A stretch of DNA of 5,768 nt, from contig JADFGH010000165.1 in assembly GCA_022567775.1 (NCBI GenBank), positions 1 to 5,768 on the forward strand, read 5' to 3'. Position numbers and translations under genes: made by a program. Positions within the stretch are counted from its first letter, which is position 1. Every line of letters begins with the position of its first letter. The notes under the pieces were generated by a model. It saw only the letters and a program-made list of their open reading frames with translations. It was not told the origin of the DNA and did not search any database. The stretch comes from Pseudomonadota bacterium. Lineage in GTDB: Bacteria; Pseudomonadota; Gammaproteobacteria; Steroidobacterales; Woeseiaceae. Of this stretch, positions 1-5,395 are shown in pieces.

Positions 1-1
1 C

Positions 2-106
2 GAAGCACCGATTTTCGAGATCGCAGATATCGGGCTGGTCGGAGACCTGTTCAAAATCGTCCCCGAGCTTGAGGCTGCTATAGGAGCGGCCTCTGGCCGC
101 GAATAA
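2..106 (+). CDS. etfA: Electron transfer flavoprotein alpha subunit (EtfA), C-terminal end, 5' partial
   Basis: The frame is open from the left edge and ends at TAA 104-106, giving 34 residues that begin EAPIFEIADIGLVGDLFKIV. This matches the conserved C-terminus of ETF alpha subunits (pattern APIF-x-VADYG-x-VADLF-x-x-VPEL), the end of the FAD-binding domain. The family shuttles electrons from acyl-CoA and other dehydrogenases to ETF:quinone oxidoreductase as a heterodimer with EtfB; etfB would be expected upstream, outside the window. Family members usually end just after the VPEL segment. Here the last eight codons (80-103, IGAASGRE) lie inside a REP palindrome, so the tail appears to be encoded by the repeat. 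The gene converges on the peroxiredoxin gene. Only the tail is visible, so the assignment rests on a short but characteristic motif. Confidence 0.85.
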   Translation, partial: EAPIFEIADIGLVGDLFKIVPELEAAIGAASGRE

Positions 107-135
107 ATCTGCCCGCTGGGGCGGGGCTCCTACAG
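78..135. repeat. Inverted pair of REP palindromes (REPIN-like element)
   Basis: Two REP-type units face each other. The left unit begins at 78 with CTATAGGAGC and contains a perfect hairpin, GCGGCC (86-91), loop TCT, GGCCGC (95-100). The right unit, read on the minus strand from 135, begins CTGTAGGAGC and contains CCCGC, loop CCCA, GCGGG (125-112). The two 10-nt heads (78-87 and 126-135) are inverted copies with one mismatch, so the whole can fold as an outer stem carrying two inner hairpins around an AT-rich spacer (102-110). The TGTAGGAGC head followed by a GC-rich palindrome is the pattern of REP elements in Pseudomonas and related gammaproteobacteria, which are moved by RAYT (TnpA-REP) transposases; none is visible here. 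The element overlaps the ends of both convergent genes and may protect or terminate both transcripts. Confidence 0.82.
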
Positions 136-612
136 GTTAGCCAAAATCGACTCGGCCTTGCTCACCTCGAGCTTGCCCGGCGCTTCCACAGCTACATGCG
201 TAGCGGTGCCATCGTCGACGATGATCGCGAATCGCTGCGACCGTGTCCCCATGCCAAACGCCGTACCGTCCATTTCGAGGTCAAGTGCCCTCGCGTATTC
301 GCCGTTGCCATCCGCGAGCATCATTACCTTGTCGCCAACATTCTGATCATCGCCCCAGGCGTGCATCACGAAGACATCGTTCACTGACATGCAGGCAATC
401 GAGTCAACACCTTTGGCAAACAATTCATCGGCCTGCTTGACGAATCCAGGCAGATGACTCGCCGAACAGGTCGGCGTAAATGCCCCGGGCACGGAAACCA
501 GGACCACTTTCTTGCCGGCAAATAATTCATCGGTTGATATTGCGCCGGGACCGGCATCCGTCATCACACCGAATACGCCGGACGGCATTTTTTCGCCTAC
601 TCGAATCGACAT
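130..612 (-). CDS. Prx5-type peroxiredoxin (thiol peroxidase)
   Basis: This 160-residue protein is full length for the AhpC/TSA-Prx5 (type II) family and reduces H2O2 and alkyl hydroperoxides in the cytoplasm using thioredoxin or glutaredoxin. The active-site segment PGAFTPTCSASHLPGF places the peroxidatic cysteine at Cys49, with the family Pro42, Thr46 and Thr48 in place. A second cysteine, Cys74 in DSIACMSVND, is where type II enzymes commonly carry the resolving cysteine. Arg124 or Arg128 in the GTRSQRFAII segment is the likely active-site arginine. No glutaredoxin domain is fused. The start ATG (610-612) has GGAG seven bases upstream. The gene lies 46 bp after the ferredoxin on the same strand and may share its transcript. 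Its stop codon TAG (130-132) and last Leu codon are part of a REP palindrome head. The family call is secure; the electron donor is unknown. Confidence 0.95.
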   Translation of the reverse strand: MSIRVGEKMPSGVFGVMTDAGPGAISTDELFAGKKVVLVSVPGAFTPTCSASHLPGFVKQADELFAKGVDSIACMSVNDVFVMHAWGDDQNVGDKVMMLADGNGEYARALDLEMDGTAFGMGTRSQRFAIIVDDGTATHVAVEAPGKLEVSKAESILANL

Positions 613-658
613 AAGGAAACTCCAATTACTGTTTAATATTATTGACTTTATTTAGTGC

Positions 659-979
659 CTAATAGTCATTTTCGCCGACATGCACGATAAGGCCATCCCA
701 ATTGTCATTCATTTCCAACTGGCAGGTCAGGCGGCTGTTGGCCCGTCGATCATAAGCAGCCTCCAGCATGCTGTCCTCCATGTCGTCCATTGCGGGCATT
801 TTTTCAGTCCAGGCTTCATCGATGTAGCTATGGCAGGTTGCACAGGCGCAGGCACCACCGCATTCAGCCACGATGCCCTCGATATTGTTGTTGATTGCGC
901 CCTCCATCACGGAATAGCCAATCTCGACCTCGACCTCGTGCCGTTCGCCTTTTGGAGTGATGTATATAACTTTGGGCAT
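659..979 (-). CDS. Adrenodoxin-type [2Fe-2S] ferredoxin
   Basis: This 106-residue protein starts MPKVIYITPKGERHEVEV. Cluster ligands are Cys40, Cys46, Cys49 and Cys86, giving the C-x5-C-x2-C-x36-C spacing of adrenodoxin, putidaredoxin and terpredoxin-like ferredoxins; the fold is the beta-grasp fer2 domain. An extra cysteine, Cys44, sits inside the cluster loop (CGGACACATC). The family passes single electrons from an NAD(P)H-dependent ferredoxin reductase to cytochromes P450 or other oxygenases; no partner is encoded in the window, so the partner here is unknown. It lacks the longer N-terminal loop region typical of IscFdx. A longer frame from an ATG at 1031-1033 would begin at the edge of a terminator hairpin and add 18 residues without family similarity, so I chose the ATG at 977-979. 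That start has only a weak ribosome site. Confidence 0.92.
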   Translation of the reverse strand: MPKVIYITPKGERHEVEVEIGYSVMEGAINNNIEGIVAECGGACACATCHSYIDEAWTEKMPAMDDMEDSMLEAAYDRRANSRLTCQLEMNDNWDGLIVHVGENDY

Positions 980-980
980 T

Positions 981-990
981 TCCTGAACCT
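981..990 (-). promoter_or_regulatory. Weak, doubled ribosome binding site of the ferredoxin
   Basis: The minus strand reads AGGTTCAGGA directly before the ferredoxin start. AGGA (984-981) is only one base from the ATG, too close for normal pairing, whereas AGG (990-988) lies eight bases away at a workable distance but is short. The choice of the ATG at 977-979 therefore rests mainly on protein similarity. Only 25 bp separate this start from the T-run of the upstream terminator. Confidence 0.45.
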
Positions 991-1004
991 GGGGGTCACG
1001 ATGC

Positions 1005-1030
1005 AAAAAAACGGGCGCCGCAGGCGCCCG
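1005..1030 (-). terminator. Rho-independent terminator of the Ton operon
   Basis: On the minus strand, an uninterrupted 8-bp GC stem (CGGGCGCC, loop TGC, GGCGCCCG, positions 1030-1012) is followed at once by seven T residues (1011-1005). It begins 24 bp after the stop of the TPR gene, the last gene of the operon. No T-run follows the hairpin on the plus strand, so it should work in one direction only. This is a near-ideal intrinsic terminator and marks the operon end with good confidence. Confidence 0.93.
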
Positions 1031-1054
1031 CATTTCACAGGGGCCAGCAGCTAA

Positions 1055-2407
1055 TCAGATGTCGCGGTCCCGGCGGCGCTCTGCCAGCTCTCGCTGTTGT
1101 TTCCGGGCGGCGGCCTCGGCAAGGCGAATCTGTTCATTGCGCTGAATATCACTATCGATAACGGTAATCCACTGACGTGAAATTTTACGGGACCGACGGG
1201 TTTTTGCGGCCTCACGGAACGCTGCAACCGAAGCCCGGTACTTTTGCTGATTGTACAGGCACATACCAAGAGAGATTTGTGCATGATCGGGGCTCTTGAT
1301 GCCGCCCTTCTTGATGCCCTTGTTTATCGCAGCGACACACTCGCCAAACTGGCCTAGGTTCAGGTAGGCGTTGCCCAATCTCAGGTCCAGCTCGCCCTCA
1401 GTGCTGAGCCTGGCTGCCTGCTGCAGCGCAGGAATTGCTTTCTCATCCTCGGCAGCCAGCGTCCAGGCCTGCGACAGCAGCCGATAATTCTTGGCATTCT
1501 TCGCAACCCTGCCTGTCTCCATTTCCTCAGTGAGCAAAAGTGCCGCCTTGTAAGGAACTTCCCGCTGCAGGTAGAGCTGCGCCATCGTGACCAGTTCCGA
1601 CTCTTTCTCGAGCAGTCCCTGGGTCATCGCCGCATCATAGGCGGCGACCAGGTTATGCTCTTCGCCCAACTCGGTGTAAGCACCCGCGAGCGAGAACCAG
1701 TAACGCTTTTTCGGCCAGTTGACGAGCAGGATTTTCTGGATGTCCCTGACTTTCTCGTAATTCTCCTGCTGAAAAAAAGCAAAGTTCAGAAGCACATACC
1801 AGTCTTCCTTGACCGTCAGCTTGCGCTTCACCGCCACCGCCATGGCCGCTTCAATCGGCCTTACCATTTCCGCATAGCGATCGATCTGGTACAGGTTTTG
1901 CGCGTAAAGGATATAAGGGTCCGGCGCGGGATTGGTTTCCAATACGAACCACTCATCCAGCAAACGAATCGCCTTGTTGTAGTCCTCTTCCATCGTTGAA
2001 AGCTGAGCAAGCGTATACAACGTTTGTTTCTTGATTTGTTCTTCGATACTCGGAATACGCAGCATTTCCTCGTAGGTCGCGATCGCTTCCGGCATTTTCT
2101 CGAGGTTGTAGTACACGAAACCAATGTAGTTCAGTACATTCTGTAATTCGTAATCCGTCAGTCCTTTCTTGCCCTTCAGCGTGTTCAGTATTTTCAGTGC
2201 GGTTGCGGAATCATCGGCGTCGATCGCATCCTGGGCTTTCTGAATCCGGTCATAGACCGCTTTACTCACTGCCTGCGCCTGCTTGGTCTTCCGGTTATCC
2301 CGTTCTTCGTCTTCCTGGTCAGCATAGGCCGCCCCGGTGGCGAAGATTCCGCAAACCAGCCCTACGAAAATACGTGAGAGCAAACGGTGCTTGCTGTTCA
2401 TAAGCAT
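1055..2407 (-). CDS. Secreted tetratricopeptide-repeat protein of the TonB2-type operon
   Basis: This 450-residue protein begins with a signal peptide: basic MNSKHRLLSR, hydrophobic core IFVGLVCGIFATG, and a likely cleavage after AYA (about residue 29). Cys19 lies in the core without a lipobox, so it is probably not a lipoprotein. The mature part is a helical solenoid of TPR-like repeats; clear examples are around residues 50-118 (NYIGFVYYNLEKMPEAIATY), and again near DLRLGNAYLNLGQFGECVAAI and SLGMCLYNQQKYRASVAAF toward the C-terminus. The last 25 residues or so are strongly charged and rich in Arg, Glu and Ala. It is the last gene of the operon, 29 bp after tonB. A TPR gene occupies the same place in Vibrio tonB2 clusters. 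A periplasmic scaffold or receptor-contact role is inference. Two starts, ATG at 2405-2407 and at 2399-2401, are possible. Confidence 0.9.
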   Translation of the reverse strand: MLMNSKHRLLSRIFVGLVCGIFATGAAYADQEDEERDNRKTKQAQAVSKAVYDRIQKAQDAIDADDSATALKILNTLKGKKGLTDYELQNVLNYIGFVYYNLEKMPEAIATYEEMLRIPSIEEQIKKQTLYTLAQLSTMEEDYNKAIRLLDEWFVLETNPAPDPYILYAQNLYQIDRYAEMVRPIEAAMAVAVKRKLTVKEDWYVLLNFAFFQQENYEKVRDIQKILLVNWPKKRYWFSLAGAYTELGEEHNLVAAYDAAMTQGLLEKESELVTMAQLYLQREVPYKAALLLTEEMETGRVAKNAKNYRLLSQAWTLAAEDEKAIPALQQAARLSTEGELDLRLGNAYLNLGQFGECVAAINKGIKKGGIKSPDHAQISLGMCLYNQQKYRASVAAFREAAKTRRSRKISRQWITVIDSDIQRNEQIRLAEAAARKQQRELAERRRDRDI

Positions 2408-2411
2408 GATG

Positions 2412-2416
2412 TCCTT
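2412..2416 (-). promoter_or_regulatory. Ribosome binding site of the TPR gene, start ambiguous
   Basis: AAGGA on the minus strand lies four bases before the first ATG (2405-2407) and ten before a second in-frame ATG (2399-2401). Neither spacing is ideal. The second start gives MNSKHRLLSR, an equally good signal peptide, so the mature protein is unaffected. Confidence 0.55.
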
Positions 2417-2436
2417 AATAACACTGCTGTTTCCGG

Positions 2437-3042
2437 CTATTCTTCGATTCGAAAACTTATTCGCGTCTTGACGCCCACCACCTCGACCGGCACCCCATCG
2501 ACTACCCGCGGCTTGTACTTGAATTTCAGGACGGCCCTTGTCGCCGCGCGCTCGAACAGGCTGCTGGTCGAGTATTCAACAATCGGATCCTTGACCGTGC
2601 CCGCGGCGGTCACCGTGAAACTCATGTCCACATAGCCCTCGACCCCACGCGACAATGCGCGCGCAGGATAGATAGGCGCAACCCGTACGATCGGCAGATA
2701 ATCGCCTTCGGCGATATTCATGCCACCGGGTCCACCAATGTCAATATTGGTTACCGCCGGTGGCGGCGCTATGTTGATCGTCGGTGCGTTCGGATCAATG
2801 CTGTCCAGATCCTGAGGCGGCATCTCCGGCGGCAACTCCGGTGGTTTCTCGGGTTTTTCCGGGAGTAAATCCTCGGTATTGAGGGTCTCATTTCTTTTGA
2901 TGCGGACAAAATCGAGCTGGTACCGCGTCCTTTCCTTGGTGACGGCATCCTCGGCATGTTCGATCAACAATTGCATGATGAATAACAGCGACAAGGTAAC
3001 GGCCATTCCGACGACGATGGAAAATGCGTATCTACCAATCAT
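2437..3042 (-). CDS. tonB2: TonB family energy transducer, TonB2 type
   Basis: This 201-residue TonB carries energy from the ExbB-ExbD motor to outer-membrane TonB-dependent receptors. One N-terminal membrane anchor spans about residues 7-27, with almost no cytoplasmic part. A short proline-rich linker follows (61-76, PEKPEKPPELPPEMPP), then the C-terminal domain from about 115 to 200 with the YPARAL and GYVDMSF-x-V segments and the FKYKPRVVDG core. It is shorter than E. coli TonB (239 residues) and has a much shorter linker, as in TonB2 proteins. The anchor has no histidine within it, unlike E. coli TonB His20; the nearest is His29 at its periplasmic end. The start has GGAG (3054-3051) eight bases upstream, and only 14 bp separate it from exbD, so co-translation is likely. 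The symbol is by analogy with Vibrio tonB2 clusters. Confidence 0.93.
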   Translation of the reverse strand: MIGRYAFSIVVGMAVTLSLLFIMQLLIEHAEDAVTKERTRYQLDFVRIKRNETLNTEDLLPEKPEKPPELPPEMPPQDLDSIDPNAPTINIAPPPAVTNIDIGGPGGMNIAEGDYLPIVRVAPIYPARALSRGVEGYVDMSFTVTAAGTVKDPIVEYSTSSLFERAATRAVLKFKYKPRVVDGVPVEVVGVKTRISFRIEE

Positions 3043-3056
3043 GATCAGCGCTCCGC

Positions 3057-3464
3057 TTACGGGTTTGCAGCGATGGACACGTTATACACCCCCGCCCGGC
3101 GAGCCGCATCCATAACGATAACAAGCATCTCGTTGGTCGACTTTTTGTCGGCCTGGATGACCACCGATCCCTTCGGATTCTCGGCGTGCAATCGTTCGAT
3201 ATTCGGCCGCACTGCACGCGGGTCGATCATACGCCGATCGATCCAGATCTCGTCATTCGCGCTGATTGCAATCAGTATGTTGGCATCAGCGACACTCTCG
3301 GCAGTCGGCGCATCCGGCCGGTTAACGTCGATTCCCGCTTCCTTGATGAAAGACGCGGTAACGATAAAGAAAATAAGCATAATGAAAACAACGTCGAGCA
3401 TTGGCGTCAGGTTGATTTCATTTTCCTCTTCTTCTCCGCCTATTCCTGCAATCGATCTACGCAT
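3057..3464 (-). CDS. exbD2: Biopolymer transport protein ExbD
   Basis: This 135-residue ExbD/TolR family protein has an acidic cytoplasmic N-terminus (EEEENEINLTP), one membrane helix from about 22 to 40 (MLDVVFIMLIFFIVTASFI) and a periplasmic domain. Asp24, in the LTPMLDVVFIMLIFF signature, corresponds to the essential proton-carrying aspartate of ExbD (Asp25 in E. coli). The periplasmic part shows the family pattern, including VVIQADKKSTNEMLVIVMDAARRAGV near 101-126, where the charged-strand and helix unit of ExbD and TolR lies. ExbD sits as a dimer inside the ExbB pentamer in the inner membrane. Its ribosome site AAGGA begins within the last base of the exbB stop codon, with nine bases to the ATG, so translation of the two genes is probably coupled. 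TolR is less likely because TonB, not TolA, follows. Confidence 0.95.
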   Translation of the reverse strand: MRRSIAGIGGEEEENEINLTPMLDVVFIMLIFFIVTASFIKEAGIDVNRPDAPTAESVADANILIAISANDEIWIDRRMIDPRAVRPNIERLHAENPKGSVVIQADKKSTNEMLVIVMDAARRAGVYNVSIAANP

Positions 3465-3478
3465 TTTTCAATGTCCTT

Positions 3479-4006
3479 TTAATGATCCATCGTGAGCGAG
3501 TCCTCGAGGAACTCCACTTCGCGCGCCGCACGGCGGGTCAGCAATGTCACCAGGAGCACTCCGGAGAGGGCTCCCACCATACCCGCCATTGTCGGCACAG
3601 TTGCCTGAGACACGCCTCCAGCCATTGCCCGCACATTTCCCGAACCGGAAACTGCCAGGACCCCGAACACCTTGATCATGCCGGTTACGGTGCCCATCAG
3701 ACCCAGCAACGGGCACAGCGCCACCAGGGTCTGAATCATCGGGATGGACCTGTTGGTCGCCATCGAGAACTGTGAAATCATACCCTCGCGGATTGCGTGC
3801 GCGTTCCATGACTTGCGCTCCGGGCGTGACTCCCAGCGGTCATGAATGTCTCTTGACATGATCTTCATCTCTGAGCGGAAATACATCAACCGCTCAGCGA
3901 TCAGCACCCACATCACGAAGATCGTGAACGCGATCCAACGCAAAACCGGGCCGCCCAACTCCATGAAATCGCGTATGGCCTCGAAACTGTCAGTTAGCCA
4001 CAGCAT
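3479..4006 (-). CDS. exbB2: MotA/TolQ/ExbB proton channel protein, ExbB2 type
   Basis: This 175-residue inner-membrane protein of the ExbB/TolQ family is shorter than E. coli ExbB (244), a size typical for exbB2 genes. Three membrane helices are visible, at about 19-40, 91-115 and 136-157. The cytoplasmic loop between helices 1 and 2 starts with the conserved AERLMYFRSEM stretch. The channel signature ALCPLLGLMGTVTGMIKVF (96-114) holds Thr106 and Thr108, in the position of conserved channel threonines. ExbB pentamers form the stator around ExbD and conduct protons. A strong ribosome site, GAGGAG, ends six bases before the ATG, and 21 bp separate it from the larger ExbB-like gene upstream. Both ExbB-like proteins carry the same signature, so mixed assemblies are possible, though that is inference. 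Confidence 0.94.
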   Translation of the reverse strand: MLWLTDSFEAIRDFMELGGPVLRWIAFTIFVMWVLIAERLMYFRSEMKIMSRDIHDRWESRPERKSWNAHAIREGMISQFSMATNRSIPMIQTLVALCPLLGLMGTVTGMIKVFGVLAVSGSGNVRAMAGGVSQATVPTMAGMVGALSGVLLVTLLTRRAAREVEFLEDSLTMDH

Positions 4007-4027
4007 TTGCTTCTCCTCAGACAGCCC

Positions 4028-5392
4028 TTAGCCGTGCTTCTCTGAATGCGTCGCAACAATGCCGGCACTCTGTGACTGGATTATATTGATGATCTTGCGA
4101 CTCTGGCCACTGACCAGCGTGTGGATCAGTACCATTGGAATAGCGACCACCAGTCCGAGTACCGTGGTCATAAGCGCCTGGGAAATACCACCAGCCATCA
4201 TCTTCGGGTCGCCAGAACCGTAAAGTGTGATTACCTGGAAGGTTTTGATCATGCCGGTAACCGTTCCGAGCAGACCCATGAGCGGCGCTACGACGGAAAT
4301 TACCTTGATAATCAGCAGACCCTTGGTCAGATCCGGCATTTCCTTCAAAGCGGCTTCACTCAGTTTGAGCTCAATGGTTTCAGTGTCTGCACCCCGGTTG
4401 GCTTCATAGGCAGCCAGTACACGCCCCAGCGGATTGTCGGTGCTGGCGGATTCGCGTTTCAGCTGTGCGGATACCTTGCGGCCTGCCGTCGACAAACCGA
4501 CCGCGCGCCACAAGGCTATCAGCAAGCCGATGAAGCCAAGGCCCATGATGCAGTAACCGACGATGCCGCCCTGGCGCAGACGATCGCCGACTGTCGGCGA
4601 TTCGACCAGCAATGCCAGGATGCTGCCGCGGGTACCATCGAGACCAAAGGTCACTGTTGTTCCGCTGGCAGCATTCACAATGTCGTCTGTCGAGTTGGTA
4701 TAGCGTCCCTGCTCCGGTTGCCGGGTCAGCTCGGAGACAGACCCTGTCGCGGAGTTGTACCGCAGGTAACCGTCTTCGAAAACAATATTGAAGGGACCCA
4801 CACGGACTATGGCGGTATTAATGACCTCGCCGTCCGCAAGCGTTATTTCGTGGTTAAACCTGACAATCTTGCCGGATTCGGTCACTTCGCGTTGCAGCTC
4901 ATACCAGAGTCTTTCAATTTCAGTGATGGACGCAAGCGAACTGGCGCCAGCCATCTTGTTACCCAGTTCGACCAGGAAAGCCTCCCGGTCCGGGTACTGA
5001 ATGCTGACCAGCGACTCGCTGAAGCGGCCTTGCGCATCGCCGGACACCGTCTGCAGTACGCCGAAGAGTTCCTTCAATGCGCCAAGACGCTCGTCCAGCG
5101 CCACTCGTGCAGCAACGATGCGTGTCTGGTTGTCCTCGAATAACTGCTCGAGGCGCTCGCTGTTGCGCTCCTGCCGGGCCCGTTCCTGACGCGCCTGGTT
5201 CAGCAGATTTTGCTGCTCATTTCTGGCCTGGGCAAAGCGCTGTTCGCGCTGCCGTGCTTCCGCAGAATCTCTGGCCTGACCGCGTTCGATCTGCTTCAGG
5301 AGTGCGTCCATGCTGGTGGCGTCTTCTTCCTGCGCCTGTACCATGCCCACCATCAGGAAAAGGCTGGCAATCATTATTGTTAGTCGTCTCAT
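4028..5392 (-). CDS. ttpC: TtpC-like large ExbB/TolQ-family protein with periplasmic coiled-coil domain
   Basis: This 454-residue protein has a signal peptide (1-20, MRRLTIMIASLFLMVGMVQA, cleavage before QEED). A charged Arg/Gln/Glu-rich coiled coil runs from about 30 to 110, and a beta-rich periplasmic part from about 175 to 255 (ITLADGEVINTAIVRVGPFN). A C-terminal MotA/TolQ/ExbB domain follows, with helices near 275-297, 359-383 and 405-427. The channel signature is APLMGLLGTVTGMIKTF (369-385), followed by GGISQAL. This arrangement matches TtpC, an additional membrane component required for TonB2-dependent transport in Vibrio; annotation pipelines usually call it MotA/TolQ/ExbB proton channel family protein. 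The ATG has GGAG eight bases upstream and lies three bases after the DUF3450 stop, suggesting translational coupling. The symbol is by analogy of architecture and gene order, not by alignment. Confidence 0.9.
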   Translation of the reverse strand: MRRLTIMIASLFLMVGMVQAQEEDATSMDALLKQIERGQARDSAEARQREQRFAQARNEQQNLLNQARQERARQERNSERLEQLFEDNQTRIVAARVALDERLGALKELFGVLQTVSGDAQGRFSESLVSIQYPDREAFLVELGNKMAGASSLASITEIERLWYELQREVTESGKIVRFNHEITLADGEVINTAIVRVGPFNIVFEDGYLRYNSATGSVSELTRQPEQGRYTNSTDDIVNAASGTTVTFGLDGTRGSILALLVESPTVGDRLRQGGIVGYCIMGLGFIGLLIALWRAVGLSTAGRKVSAQLKRESASTDNPLGRVLAAYEANRGADTETIELKLSEAALKEMPDLTKGLLIIKVISVVAPLMGLLGTVTGMIKTFQVITLYGSGDPKMMAGGISQALMTTVLGLVVAIPMVLIHTLVSGQSRKIINIIQSQSAGIVATHSEKHG

Positions 5393-5395
5393 GGA

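Noticed and set aside
613..658. AT-rich gap before the peroxiredoxin as a dedicated promoter
   Set aside because: TAATAT and TATTAA resemble a -10 box on the minus strand, but no -35 box lies at an acceptable distance. The base composition alone does not support a call.
922..941. Short tandem repeat of CTCGAC near the ferredoxin N-terminus
   Set aside because: It encodes the alternating Glu-Val strand EVEVEIG of the beta-grasp fold and is explained by coding.
980..1033. Longer ferredoxin start at the ATG 1031-1033, adding 18 residues
   Set aside because: The added stretch is the terminator hairpin and T-run read in frame; it lacks family similarity, while the MPKV start fits the usual ferredoxin length.
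3468..3809. Minus-strand frame of 113 codons overlapping exbB in another frame
   Set aside because: It is Gly/Arg/Asp-rich frame-shifted translation of the conserved exbB gene, with no independent start signal.
4121..5143. Long open plus-strand frame of 340 codons opposite the TtpC-like gene
   Set aside because: It lies wholly antisense to a well-supported gene, resembles no family and has no convincing ribosome site. Its length follows from the codon pattern of the opposite strand.
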